Assembly (NCBI GenBank): GCA_006503475.1
Contig: RSEH01000110.1
Span: forward strand, 84,401-148,400
Source of the DNA: Stentor roeselii
Taxonomy: Eukaryota > Ciliophora > Heterotrichea > Heterotrichida > Stentoridae
Length of the DNA: 64,000 bases
Direction: 5' to 3'
In this document: in pieces, positions 28,289 to 37,541 of the stretch
Position numbering within the stretch: position 1 is the first letter of the stretch
How the letters are laid out: each line of letters begins with the position of its first letter
Position numbers and translations under genes: made by a program
Notes under the pieces: model-generated
Databases searched by the model: none
What the model was told of the DNA's origin: nothing
The model's input: the letters and a program-made list of their open reading frames with translations, nothing else

Positions 28289-28900
28289 CGCATGTAATAC
28301 CTTCACCATCTCATTAGCTTCCTTTCTGCTCTGAACAATATCACTAGAAGTAATTCTATTGGAATTCGGCTTCTGAGTGATATCATGTACACTTCGATCA
28401 TGATGATTCATCAATCCAGCCACTTCACTATTCCTAATTTCCTTCTTTTTACACAAAGGCCTATAATTGGGTTCTTCCCCTTCAAAGACTTTACTCGAAT
28501 GAAATTTTTGATTGCTTCTATTTTTCAATGGAGAAGCTAGTTCTTGTTTGCTTACTTCAAAGATATTTGACTTGTAGTACTTATCGAACTGGCTTCGGTT
28601 CACTGAAGGTCGGTCAGTCATTTGAACAGACTCTTGAGTTATCGGGTTCCTTCCGTTGTGGAAGTCTCGGACTGGCTTTGGAGCTGGTTGTTCAGCTTCG
28701 TTATTGCGATATGAAAATTTGAAGGAACCTTTGTTCATTCCTGAATAAATTGATCGACCTGGACCCCTCGGATTGCCTTTTGATGGCTCGTTTAACTCTT
28801 TATCTCTGATACCTTCTTGGGTGATTGGATTTCGGATATCGACACGGGTTTCTGCTCCTCGAGTATTGAAAAACCTGAGACTGGCTTCTTCTTTAAGCAT
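28256..28900 (-). CDS. Disordered protein with repeated RNPITQE motif
   Basis: The 214-residue product is polar and mostly disordered. It has RNPITQEGI at about residue 24 and RNPITQESV at about residue 85, an apparent internal repeat, and SNIFEVSKQELASPL in the middle. The combination of a GPG-S-x-FSY-like stretch (GPGRSIYSG, GSFKFSY), NPIT and SNIF recalls the small microtubule-associated Jupiter/HN1 type, but I would not assign it. The last codons (NSSITFS) come from the 31-bp repeat, so the C-terminus is probably recent and free of constraint. It converges on the TPR-IQ gene; its ATG faces the 5S rRNA cluster. Confidence 0.6.
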   Translation of the reverse strand: MLKEEASLRFFNTRGAETRVDIRNPITQEGIRDKELNEPSKGNPRGPGRSIYSGMNKGSFKFSYRNNEAEQPAPKPVRDFHNGRNPITQESVQMTDRPSVNRSQFDKYYKSNIFEVSKQELASPLKNRSNQKFHSSKVFEGEEPNYRPLCKKKEIRNSEVAGLMNHHDRSVHDITQKPNSNRITSSDIVQSRKEANEMVKVLHARRNNSSITFS

Positions 28901-29069
28901 GTCGTTAAATATGAGAATGGAAAAAAGATTAAATTGATTAAGGTGAAAATTTTTTGAATATTTTTTATTTTGATTGTTTTGAGAATAAAATTTAGAATTT
29001 TGAAATGTTTGGGATAACTTTTGGAATTTGGTTATTTTTTAGATAAACTTAGAATATTGGTAATAAAAT

Positions 29070-29188
29070 GGCTATCAGCACGAGGGATTCCCTGGCGGTC
29101 TCCCACCCAAGTACTAACCTCGCCTTATGTCGCTTAACTTCAGAGTTCGGATGGGATCTGGTGCTTTAGACATAGTATGGCCGATAAC
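29070..29188 (-). rRNA. 5S ribosomal RNA, copy 1
   Basis: The minus strand reads GTTATCGGCCATACTATGTC at the 5' end, then the universal loop B-C sequence GATCCCATCCGAACTCTGAA, the A-box/ICR part AGTTAAGCGACATAAGGC, TTAGTACTTGGGTGGGAGAC, and a 3' end GCTGATAGCC. The ends pair to form helix I (about eight pairs including G-U). The length of 119 nt is normal. A TTTT run follows directly, serving as the RNA polymerase III terminator. A second copy lies 360 bp away. Confidence 0.98.
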
Positions 29189-29208
29189 AACGAACTACCT
29201 TCACCTTG

Positions 29209-29218
29209 CATTAAATAC
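29209..29218 (-). promoter_or_regulatory. TATA-like element upstream of 5S copy 1
   Basis: GTATTTAATG at -21 to -30 from the 5S start. The identical 10-mer occurs at the same distance from copy 2, while the DNA between element and gene differs, so it is conserved by position. Its role as an external pol III element is inferred. Confidence 0.6.
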
Positions 29219-29429
29219 AAATAAAAATCTTAAATCCTTCCTTTAAGACAACCATAATGATTAATTTCGAATACTTTCTGATTACATAAAATGAAAAAAA
29301 AAATCACTTTAAAAAATGAAATTTATCAAATACTTAAAACTTTCTTATTTCTCTCAAAAAGTGAAAATTTCTTGAATCCTTTCTTCCTCAAGAAAACTCT
29401 TAAAAAGTCCTAAATAATTGAAAAAAAAT

Positions 29430-29548
29430 GGCTATCAGCACGAGGGATTCCCTGGCGGTCTCCCACCCAAGTACTAACCTCGCCTTATGTCGCTTAACTT
29501 CAGAGTTCGGATGGGATCTGGTGCTTTAGACATAGTATGGCCGATAAC
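29430..29548 (-). rRNA. 5S ribosomal RNA, copy 2
   Basis: The sequence appears identical to copy 1 over all 119 nt. It ends in a run of eight T on the minus strand (terminator). The start-to-start distance is exactly 360 bp, but spacer sequences are largely different, so this is a small dispersed-type pair inside protein genes rather than a homogenised array. It lies just 33 bp from the stop of the LYR gene. Confidence 0.98.
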
Positions 29549-29568
29549 AACGAAACCCTTTCAAATCT

Positions 29569-29578
29569 CATTAAATAC
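29569..29578 (-). promoter_or_regulatory. TATA-like element upstream of 5S copy 2
   Basis: Same GTATTTAATG at -21 to -30 as in copy 1. It is squeezed between the 5S start and the stop codon of the upstream LYR gene at 29582, so the LYR transcript probably reads into the 5S promoter. Confidence 0.6.
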
Positions 29579-29581
29579 TAT

Positions 29582-30109
29582 CTACCTCTTGACAGCTTCA
29601 AACGCATTTTCCTTTTCTTCTCTCAAAGACTCAGGAGGATGAGGTTCAGGTTCAACATCATGATACTGAGGATTGACTTCATCAAGAACACTCATATTTC
29701 TCGGTCTTCCTTCCCAGAAAGGTCCATCGTAATGAACCCTGTCCATCAAGTCTTTATGCCTTCTGAGGTCCTGAGGGTCAACGTTTCCTGCATACCAGTT
29801 GGAATAATCAGGAATTAACTTTTTTTCACTTGTTCCTTCAGTCACCCTTCCGTCTTTTATGATGAAATTTTGAAAACCAGGGATTTTTTCTATCTTTGGA
29901 GCTGCTTCTTGAGACATTTCAAGGATGACTAACTTGTTTTCTGCTTTTTGTTTTATCTTCTCGAGATGAGAAATGTCTTCTGTTAATTCGTAGTTGTGGA
30001 ATATCAAGTTTAAGTCTGTTGTTGCTCTTGAACGGAACTTTAAGGGAAGGAGAGTTATTTTGTGCTGAAGGAGGTTGTATAAAACTGATAGCTCCTTTTT
30101 TAAAGCCAT
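29582..30109 (-). CDS. LYR-motif mitochondrial protein
   Basis: The 175-residue protein has an LYR-family helix bundle at residues about 7-70: LSVLYNLLQHKITLLPLKF (the LYR tripeptide is LYN), a conserved-type Phe in LIFHNYELTED, and a closing helix KIKQKAENKLVIL. LYR proteins bind acyl-ACP and act in respiratory complex assembly, Fe-S cluster delivery or as complex I subunits in mitochondria. The second half (NWYAGNVDPQDLRRHK, VHYDGPFWEGRPRN) is rich in aromatic and acidic residues, more like an accessory subunit of complex I or another respiratory complex than a bare LYRM factor. Which complex is not determined. The gene ends 33 bp before a 5S rRNA start. Confidence 0.68.
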   Translation of the reverse strand: MALKKELSVLYNLLQHKITLLPLKFRSRATTDLNLIFHNYELTEDISHLEKIKQKAENKLVILEMSQEAAPKIEKIPGFQNFIIKDGRVTEGTSEKKLIPDYSNWYAGNVDPQDLRRHKDLMDRVHYDGPFWEGRPRNMSVLDEVNPQYHDVEPEPHPPESLREEKENAFEAVKR

Positions 30110-30133
30110 TTATGAATGGGTACATTAGTGATG

Positions 30134-31939
30134 TTATGGGTTGGGATTTCGGAAGTTTCCGACTCGGATGTGATCTTCTTTTAATTTTGACAGAAATTCT
30201 TTGATTTGAGCGTTTTCTTCAGCTTCTTCTAAGTGTCGAGCGGCTTCTCTTGCTGATGGGGATACTGCCGTGTTATCAGCAGTTAAAATTATTCTACTTG
30301 AATCTTGGGCCAAAGCTGGTCTCTCACTAAATAGTTTTAATTTAGGCATATTTTCATCTATAGAATCCGGTTTATTTCTATTGCCAGCACTCGAATGATT
30401 CCCATCTCGTTTTCCCTTAGCTGCCGTCGCGATTCTAGTCCTCATTTCATTTTTTTGAATATTATCTAAGATGCTTACCCGGTTATTACCATGAGAATTT
30501 TTCTCTTCATTTGCTTCAATACTTTCATTCTCATTCAAATCCTTAATTGTTTTAACCTCATCTTTTCTCTCATCATTCATGATCTTTCTTTCAGTCCCTT
30601 CACTTTCATTCACATAATGAGGAACATTTACAGTTGCAAGGTGGTCTTCATGAAAAGATTCAATTTTAATAAAGGCGTTGTTTACATCATGAAGTCCAGT
30701 ATCATCATGGATTCTTTCAATTGAAATCTCTGAAAACTTCGAAGACCGAATCGTTCGACTGTCTTGAAAGCGGTCGTCGATATTCCCTGTTGTGACGGGA
30801 ATGATTGAACTTCCAGAGTTTCGCGCTGGTAAACGAGATTCGATTTTTTTGTGATAAACTATTCGGAGGATGAACCGAATAACTATCAGAATCTCTGCAG
30901 TCCAAATCATTAATATGCAAAAGTAGGAAGCGTTGTATTTTGAGGATTCTGAAAGAGTTTTCATGGATCTTACTCCTACTGTTATCACTATGGTTAAACA
31001 GGATAGCTCTGATAGAAATACTATTATTGCTTCGTATTGCATGTGGAATGGACGGCTTACCAAGATGTAAATCACTATTTATAACTTACTCATAATCAAC
31101 TCGAACCCAGTAATCATCAACAGCTGCACCGAGGGTGAAGAAGCTAAAAAAACAAGACAAAATGCAAGACTAAACCTACAAGCAAGACTCAAAGTATAAA
31201 ACTGATACTTGGTAGTTTCATAAATCGGTTTAAACTCATCAACCAAGGTGTTAATCCCTTGAAAAACCACTAAATAATCATCTCTCTGAGAACAATCAAC
31301 CCTTCTCTTAATAGCAACCGGTATAAAAATAATCCAAACCACTCCACTAATAATAAAAATCAATGAAAGCACCAAGTTAACAGCCGAGCAGCTTCCGTGT
31401 TCCGAGTAGAAATTGATATCAATCACAGCAAAAGTAATAAAATCCAAATAAAACACCAAATGCAGCCTAATGAACCCATTCCACTTGATATGTCCTTTTA
31501 ACTTGCCAACAATTGGCCTTGTCGAAAATTTTCCTACTATAAAAATCGAGATGCAACAAACTAATACAAATATATAAACAATCAAATGTCCTTTTGCATT
31601 GTTAATAAATCCACTTGAATTAATGCTTATTCTTTTAAAATTTTTATTTGTAACTTCGGAATCTGAACAGAACTCAGGAAGCTCGAAAGGTCGGAAAATC
31701 ACTGCAAGTTGTTTGAAGAAAGACTCTAACTCTGAGTCCTCGTTTAGGCTTATCAAGGGAATCCAGTGGATTAATGTCAAAAATGAGATGTTTTGCCAAA
31801 TCGCGTAAGAACATTGACCTCGATTACCGGAAAATCCAGAAACTAGCAACTTGGCCACTATGATTAGTAAAAAAGTGTAAATTGTTACGGTTCCTGCTAA
31901 TTCGAAGACCGGGAATGAACTTTCGGATAATTCTCTCAT
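30134..31939 (-). CDS. Multipass membrane protein of ciliate TRP-like type, two exons
   Basis: Exons 31939-31090 and 31074-30134 join across a 15-nt intron (31075-31089) to give 596 residues; the splice rebuilds an ATG codon in the middle of ELIMMIYILVSRPF. About ten hydrophobic helices cover residues 10-350. Between helices 2 and 4 is an acidic luminal or extracellular stretch with possible glycosylation sites. The segment ILVSRPFHMQYEAIIVFLSE, with RPF followed by a polar helix, resembles the last membrane helices of large ciliate surface proteins (often after Cys-rich repeats) and distantly polycystin/TRP channels. The C-terminal 200 residues are cytoplasmic, acidic and disordered. Channel activity is not established. 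Its stop is 24 bp from the LYR gene's ATG on the same strand. Confidence 0.75.
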
Positions 31940-32367
31940 AATTATATCGGAATTTTTACTGATTATTCTAATAAATCTTGAAAAAGTTATGAAGGTTTTA
32001 ACACTTTTTATGTTGTTTCATATTTATGTGAGGATGCTTGCAAAATTTTAGTAATTATTTGAATTTATTTGGAAAACTTTTGAATAAAGGTTAATATTTA
32101 TGTTTCAATACAATATTAATTTAAATGACGAGCTAAATATTAAAATTTTTTCTTTAACCTTTTGATCATAAATAACAGAAAATCTTGAAATATTTTCTAG
32201 AAACCACTAAAAAACTGCTCTCCAAGAAATAAAAAGTAATTAAAATAAACTTTTGATCATAAATGACAGAAAATCTTGAAATATTTTCTAGAAACCACTA
32301 AAATCACTGCTTTCCAAGAACTAAAAAGTAATTAAAATAAAGATCTATCTCACATTAAACTGTAAAA
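31940..32367. other. Intergenic region with a 91-bp duplication
   Basis: Divergent region between the membrane-protein gene and the small gene at 32368. It contains the 91-bp tandem duplication listed separately; no other structure is seen. Confidence 0.7.
32160..32341. repeat. 91-bp tandem duplication
   Basis: Copy 1 starts at 32160 and copy 2 at 32251. Both contain TTTTGATCATAAAT, then CAGAAAATCTTGAAATATTT, CTAGAAACCACTAAAA, and AAAAAGTAATTAAAATAAA. They differ at a handful of positions, so duplication is fairly recent. The second copy ends 26 bp before the ATG at 32368, so the promoter of that gene has been duplicated or extended. Confidence 0.95.
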
Positions 32368-32862
32368 ATGAAATTCAGCAAAATAGAAGAACCTTCTCTC
32401 AACACAAGTATCTGGAAAGACATGATAAAGCAAGAAACTTCATCATTTTTCCAGTAATCTCTAAAAAGTTCAATAAGCGAAGGTTTAAAAACCAAGAAAA
32501 TCGAAAACGTGAGCCTTTCGCATCTAATCCACCCGAAACTAAACACGATCCGAACGAAGTCCTACATGAACATCGACCAGTTCTACTCAGAAGGAATCCT
32601 AAAAAGTCCAATCCTTACAAAAAACGACATAACTCAAAGATACAAAGACTACTCATGGAGCAAGTCAACTTTGACCCTAAACCACGACAGCGAGGTAAAA
32701 AGCATAAAATCCCAAAAATACCTAAGAAACCAGCACCTACAACGTTTAGAAGCAAATCGTCAACTACGAGTTTCTCAGAACCTAAAAGCAGGTTTCAGTT
32801 CCGAAAGACTAAAAAAAAATTTAAAACTTCCTCCTTTAGAACCATCTCGAAAACCGCATTAA
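32368..32862 (+). CDS. Small hypothetical protein, two exons
   Basis: The ATG at 32368 opens a short exon that would hit TAA after 29 codons, but a 15-nt intron (32454-32468, GTAATCTCTAAAAAG) removes the stop and keeps the frame, giving 159 residues. The sequence is not recognised: basic, Ser/Lys/Leu-rich, with helical patches (MKFSKIEEPSLNTSIWKDMI; KYLRNQHLQRLEANRQLRVS) and a basic end. It ends 13 bp from the stop of the convergent B-box/kelch gene. The intron matches all others in length and in its A at position 10, which supports the model. Function unknown. Confidence 0.65.
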
Positions 32863-32875
32863 ACCTACTTAAAAC

Positions 32876-34300
32876 TCATTTAAACCCGGTAAGATCTCCA
32901 CTTTCCACATCAAAGTTAAAAATATTTCCAGATTTCATAAAAGTCGCAATTTTCTGATTTAACAAAACATTTCCACTGATATACCAATCATCTTTTTCAA
33001 GACTTTTCAATGCCTGACAAGTGAACTTCGCAGGATCAAATGAAGAAATAGTATTTCCATGAAAGATAATCATAAAATCCTCCACTGGAAACATAAGGCA
33101 AGGTCCAGGGACATTTAAAATAGTTCTAAGTGTTGAGAACTTGTTAGAAACCGTGTTAAAGACTTCAAGAGTGCTTACATCGACGCCACCTGCGACGAAG
33201 ATGCGTCCTCGATAGACACAAGCTGAATGTTTTTCTCTTCCGTGCATCAAATCGCCGATTGCCTGCCAGGACTTCTGAACCAAGTCGAACCTTTCACAAG
33301 ACTTGCTGACGCCTTCAGATGTTCTGCCTCCTAAGACGTAGACGTAGTCAGCAAGACTGACTCCTGCGTGATTGCTTCGAGTTGAGCACATGTCTTGAAT
33401 TCGCTCAAGTTTTTTCTCAGATATTTCGAATAAATATGCTGTTCTTTTGTCTGAACCTCCTGTTATTAACAAGGAACCATCTGTGGTGAGAGTGCATACG
33501 CTTTTATCGTCGATTTCGCAGGTGAAGGATTCTTTTGAATTTGAATTTGAGTGGAATACACGCAGACTTCCTTCGTCTGATGAGAAGAGGAATGGGTTTT
33601 GAGACTTCTTTGAGACTTTTGTTGGAACTCGGGTTCGGGCTCTCTTCCAGAGGTGGGAGTCTAGGGATTGGCTTACTTCTGTTATGGATATTGAACTTAG
33701 ACCGAATGAGGGATGGTTACTACTAATTCCAGTCTGCATTCCAATTTCCAAATAAAGACTTTCATTCAAAAGTTTCTTAATATTAATTCCCGAAAGAGTA
33801 CAAATACAAGAACTAATCTCAAATTTCTCAATCAATTCCTGACACCCCTGATTTTTCAGTGTTTCCAAAAGTCCAGGATCACTTTCCAAAACTTTTTTAT
33901 ATTCATCACAAGACCCTTTCACATTTTGTATAAGCACCTCAGCAATTTCATCAATATCCTCTTTCAAATTTTTAATGAAATTTTGTATTTTTAAAACCGA
34001 ATTATCACAAAACCTAGAAATCGACTGAATTTCCTTCTGAATTCGAATGGCACAAATTTTTTCAGTCGCTAAAGCCAAAGAAGCCTCATTAAGTATTTCA
34101 GTCTCTTTGTCCTTAAGCTGTTTCAAAGAAGTATTAACAAGATTCCTCAATTTCTGATCCTTCAAAGCGACAGGTTTATGCAAAACATTCGGATTTTTCA
34201 AGAAGTGTTTCCCGATGCATTCAACACAAAAGACGTTATGAGCACAGAAGCAGATGAATTCTCCTTGATGATGACATTCGACACAAAACTGCTGATCCAT
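32876..34300 (-). CDS. B-box-like zinc finger and kelch-repeat protein
   Basis: The 474-residue product begins with a B-box-type zinc-binding region (CVECHHQGEFICFCAHNVFC, then CIGKHF) at residues 6-36. A helical, coiled-coil region spans about 45-190. Kelch-type beta-propeller repeats fill the C-terminal 230 residues (LITGGSDKRTAYLFE, YVYVLGGRTSEGVSKSCERF, RIFVAGGVDVSTLEVFN), with GG pairs in place. B-box plus kelch without a RING suggests a substrate adaptor or scaffold rather than an E3 ligase itself (inference). Similar propellers occur in the gene at 35542-37113. It diverges from tyrosyl-tRNA synthetase with 81 bp between ATGs. Confidence 0.82.
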   Translation of the reverse strand: MDQQFCVECHHQGEFICFCAHNVFCVECIGKHFLKNPNVLHKPVALKDQKLRNLVNTSLKQLKDKETEILNEASLALATEKICAIRIQKEIQSISRFCDNSVLKIQNFIKNLKEDIDEIAEVLIQNVKGSCDEYKKVLESDPGLLETLKNQGCQELIEKFEISSCICTLSGINIKKLLNESLYLEIGMQTGISSNHPSFGLSSISITEVSQSLDSHLWKRARTRVPTKVSKKSQNPFLFSSDEGSLRVFHSNSNSKESFTCEIDDKSVCTLTTDGSLLITGGSDKRTAYLFEISEKKLERIQDMCSTRSNHAGVSLADYVYVLGGRTSEGVSKSCERFDLVQKSWQAIGDLMHGREKHSACVYRGRIFVAGGVDVSTLEVFNTVSNKFSTLRTILNVPGPCLMFPVEDFMIIFHGNTISSFDPAKFTCQALKSLEKDDWYISGNVLLNQKIATFMKSGNIFNFDVESGDLTGFK

Positions 34301-34381
34301 TTAATATCTCTTGGAAAGTTTATTAAGTATTTAAAACTAAGAAATTTTGGGTTTAAAAGCCAATTTTTTTTTTAGAAATAA

Positions 34382-35527
34382 ATGGCAACTATCGATCCCA
34401 AACACGGAGGACTTGTCTGGAAAAAGGATGAAAAGCCCAGAGACGTCAATGTTAACTTCAACCCTGTTCAGAGCAGTCTTCCGATTGAAGAAAAACTTAG
34501 AAGGTGCCTTTCGGTCGGACAGGAGTGCATTCAGCCTGAAGAACTTGAGTGGCTTTTGAGGAATAAAGAGTTTCCGATATGCTATGATGGGTTTGAACCT
34601 TCTGGAAAGATTCATATTGCGCAGGGGATATTAAAAGCTATTAATGTCAATAAATTGACTAGTTCTGGATGTATCTTCATTTTTTGGGTCGCTGATTGGT
34701 TCGCTCTGCTTAACAATAAAATGGGAGGAGATCTTGAAAAGATACAAACTACTGGAAGGTATTTAATTGAAACTTGGAAAGCTGCTGGAATGGATATGAG
34801 GAATGTCAAGTTTCTATGGACATCAGAAGAGATTAATAAACAGCCGAATGAATATTGGCTAAGGGTCATGGACATCGCAAGAAAAAACACTTTCGACCGA
34901 ATAAAAAGATGCTGCACAATCATGGGTCGTCAAGAATCAGACAACATGGAAGCAGCTCAAGTTCTTTACCCATGCATGCAATGTTCAGACATTTTCTTCC
35001 TAAAAGCCGACATTTGCCAACTAGGAATGGACCAGCGAAAAGTAAACATGTTAGCAAGAGAGTACTGCGACTCAATCCACGCCGAGCGAAAACCAGTGAT
35101 TTTATCTCATGGAATGATTATGGGTCTTCTGGAAGGGCAGGAAAAACAGAGTAAAAGTCACCCGGACAGTGCAATTTTCATGCAAGACTCAGTAGAAGAT
35201 GTGGAAAGAAAGGTCAAAGGAGCCTTTTGCCCTCCAGGAGTTGTTGAAGGAAACCCAGTTTTGAATATGATGAAAATGATGATTTTTGAGAAATATGAAA
35301 GAGTCACTATCACTAGAACTGCGGAAAATGGAGGAGATGTGACTTATGCGTCGTATTTAGAACTTGAAGAGGACTTTGCTAGCAAAAAACTGCATCCTGC
35401 TGATTTGAAGAACTCTTTGGTGAGATTGCTTAATGAAATGATACAACCTGTTAGAGACCACTTTTTGAATGACCCTTATGCCAGGGAATTGTATAGGAAA
35501 GTGAGCAGTTACCAGATAACTCGTTAA
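34382..35527 (+). CDS. YARS1: Tyrosyl-tRNA synthetase, cytosolic type
   Basis: The enzyme charges tRNA-Tyr. The 381-residue product matches the plant/protist cytosolic form: YDGFEPSGKIHIAQG (HIGH-equivalent HIAQ), NKLTSSGCIFIFWVADWFA, MQCSDIFFLKADICQLGMDQRKVNMLARE (quoted in part: DICQLGMDQRKVNMLARE holds the tyrosine-site Gln and Asp), GMIMGLLEGQEKQSKSHPDS and FCPPGVVEGNP. The KMSKS loop reads KQSKS, an uncommon change, though both lysines and the serine are kept. No C-terminal EMAPII domain is present, as usual outside animals. The ATG at 34382 follows AGAAATAA. It converges with the protease-like/kelch gene, 14 bp between stops. Confidence 0.95.
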   Translation: MATIDPKHGGLVWKKDEKPRDVNVNFNPVQSSLPIEEKLRRCLSVGQECIQPEELEWLLRNKEFPICYDGFEPSGKIHIAQGILKAINVNKLTSSGCIFIFWVADWFALLNNKMGGDLEKIQTTGRYLIETWKAAGMDMRNVKFLWTSEEINKQPNEYWLRVMDIARKNTFDRIKRCCTIMGRQESDNMEAAQVLYPCMQCSDIFFLKADICQLGMDQRKVNMLAREYCDSIHAERKPVILSHGMIMGLLEGQEKQSKSHPDSAIFMQDSVEDVERKVKGAFCPPGVVEGNPVLNMMKMMIFEKYERVTITRTAENGGDVTYASYLELEEDFASKKLHPADLKNSLVRLLNEMIQPVRDHFLNDPYARELYRKVSSYQITR

Positions 35528-35541
35528 AGAGGTTAGTTAAT

Positions 35542-37113
35542 TCAGAAATAGTTAACTTCAACGCTTTCTTCGTCTACTATTACTTGGTAGAGGTCATCTG
35601 CTTCCAAGTCGTATTTTATCATTGTGCAGCAGTTCGAAAATAATAGCACTTCATCCTGGTAGCTAGCACTAGAAAATCTTCCAAAGGAAAAACTAGAGGA
35701 GTAATTTTCTTTCTGAAATGTACCATCTTTCAAGTCTAAGGACCAGCTTTCTAAATTTATAGAATCACCGTTAGTCCCTCCAAAAGTAATAAAATCCTTC
35801 CTCCTGGGAATAATCCCAAAAGATGCAAGCGGTACCGGCAATCTAAATCCCATCTTGATCCATTCCTTATCCTTAAACCTCAAAACAGTCCTTTTACACT
35901 TTCCATCAACTTTCCCCCCAAACACAAAAATAAACCTCCTAACAGAGACAGCTGAAATAAAAGACCTTTTTTTATCAAGACTAGGAATCGTTTTCCAACA
36001 ATTTTCCTGAAAATTAAAAGCTTCAACAACAGATGTACTTCCTCCAATAACAAAAAGCATTCCATGATGAAATAAAGCCGCATGAAACAAGTGTTTTTTT
36101 TTCGGGCTTTGAACTTTTTCCAGTTTTTCTCCATCAAAAAGAATCGCAACAGACTCCAGATTATTTTGAATGCCAACAAAAAATATTCCAAACAACGTGG
36201 AAGTTGCAGAAGACCCTTGAATCAAAATGTTAAAGTTGATGATTTTGTTGACTGCTTCATCTGCGAAGTAATAAGCAGCAGTTTTACTCGAAGGGTTCAA
36301 ATAACAAGGCGTCGGGTAGAAGGAGACCAGAGCGCGTTCGTCAAGCAAGTCAAGTCCAGTGGGAACAGTGATATCTTCAGGGAAGGTTAAAACAAGGTCT
36401 TTAATTGCGACGACACTATTCAGACTGCAGACGATTCCAAGTAACTTGTTCTCAGCAGACAATATCGGGGCGCCCACGGCGCCTTCTTCAACATCAATCG
36501 CGAAATCAGGCGAAAGGTTTAAAATCCCTGTCGACCTCTTCTGAAGTGAGGGGTAAACCCGGGTGTAAAAAAAGGCAAAGCTGGGAACACCTGTTAAAAC
36601 GCTTTCAAGATCCATGAAGATTGGCTGGGCAATGTTGATCTTTTCTTTCAGTGATAAAATGCTCAGACCACTGCCAATTGCGAAGACTTCAGCGTCACTT
36701 GGCACTTCCAGTTCTGTCTCGTTTTCAAATAAAAGACGCAGGCCGGAAAGAAAGGACTGAGAACAGTACTCAGAAGGTATTATTGCATGGTTGAAGGTAA
36801 AGAAAAAACCTGTGCATAACAAATCTTGATCTTTTAAACGTAACTTGAATATTGGAATCGTCATGTCTTGAGTTGGGGAAGACTTCTCTATTGTTATCTC
36901 TAAATGGGACTCGTGGGTGTAAAGAGATGAGTAGGACTTCGGAGTGATTGCTGAGGAATTGTTGTAAAGAGTCAATGCGTGACATCGGAGATCAGGGTAT
37001 TCTTTGTAGATGTATTGGAGAAGCTGGAAGTAGTTGTTGAAACCTCCTGGTTTTTCGTGTTTTATCTTGTTGTATGTTATTTCTAGCTGTCGTCTGTTGC
37101 AAGTGCAGGACAT
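35542..37113 (-). CDS. Degenerate trypsin-like domain fused to kelch propeller
   Basis: The 523-residue product has three parts. Residues 1-80: an unassigned N-terminal domain starting MSCTCNRRQLEITYNK. Residues about 85-240: a chymotrypsin-like beta-barrel pattern. TGFFFTFNHAIIPSEYC sits where an active protease has its His (TAAHC-like), and EEGAVGAPILSAENKLLGIV sits where GDSGGP is expected. Both catalytic His context and Ser are missing, so proteolysis is unlikely. Residues about 290-520: kelch repeats (GMLFVIGGSTSVVEAFNF, FIFVFGGKVDGKCKRTVLRF, DFITFGGTNGDSINLESW). The protease assignment rests on two motif positions and is tentative; the propeller is firmer. A binding or scaffold role is likely (inference). 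Codon use is somewhat GC-richer in the first half. Confidence 0.6.
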   Translation of the reverse strand: MSCTCNRRQLEITYNKIKHEKPGGFNNYFQLLQYIYKEYPDLRCHALTLYNNSSAITPKSYSSLYTHESHLEITIEKSSPTQDMTIPIFKLRLKDQDLLCTGFFFTFNHAIIPSEYCSQSFLSGLRLLFENETELEVPSDAEVFAIGSGLSILSLKEKINIAQPIFMDLESVLTGVPSFAFFYTRVYPSLQKRSTGILNLSPDFAIDVEEGAVGAPILSAENKLLGIVCSLNSVVAIKDLVLTFPEDITVPTGLDLLDERALVSFYPTPCYLNPSSKTAAYYFADEAVNKIINFNILIQGSSATSTLFGIFFVGIQNNLESVAILFDGEKLEKVQSPKKKHLFHAALFHHGMLFVIGGSTSVVEAFNFQENCWKTIPSLDKKRSFISAVSVRRFIFVFGGKVDGKCKRTVLRFKDKEWIKMGFRLPVPLASFGIIPRRKDFITFGGTNGDSINLESWSLDLKDGTFQKENYSSSFSFGRFSSASYQDEVLLFSNCCTMIKYDLEADDLYQVIVDEESVEVNYF

Positions 37114-37147
37114 TTATATGATGAAGTCTTAAAGTTTTTATAGGGAG

Positions 37148-37429
37148 TTAATTAACCTTATTGAATGACTTGGTAAAAAAATCTTGGAGATCTGTTATTT
37201 CTGAATTTAGATTCTCCAATATAGAACTGATCTCGCATTCTTGATTTTCGCTTTCGATCCCTTCTTGAACTTCGAAATGAGGAGCTTTTTCTAAGCTCTC
37301 TAAAAGTTGGCTGGTTTTTATTTCTAAGACCTCAAAGATTTCATTCAGGCTCTGATCATTCGAGGATCTTTTGTCGATCTCAGCAGGGTCTAAATAATTT
37401 TTCAAAAAATCAAGGTTTAATTTTTCCAT
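37148..37429 (-). CDS. Small acidic hypothetical protein
   Basis: This 93-residue protein starts MEKLNLDFLKNYLDPAEIDK and is acidic and helical, probably coiled coil (IFEVLEIKTSQLLESLEKA; SSILENLNSEITDLQDFFTK). It has no recognised domain. The ATG has the common CCATTTATA-type context on the plus strand (TATAAATGG on the gene strand). It lies 34 bp upstream of the protease-like/kelch gene on the same strand and 112 bp from the divergent RING gene. Small size keeps confidence moderate, but its position between tightly packed genes and the clean start support it. Confidence 0.5.
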   Translation of the reverse strand: MEKLNLDFLKNYLDPAEIDKRSSNDQSLNEIFEVLEIKTSQLLESLEKAPHFEVQEGIESENQECEISSILENLNSEITDLQDFFTKSFNKVN

Positions 37430-37541
37430 TTATAGACAATTATATAAAGACTATGAATGTGAATCTTTATATCAGATAGGTAATATCCCAGTGAATCCTT
37501 ATCATCCTCTCTAAAACCATTCCATTCATTAATACAATAAA

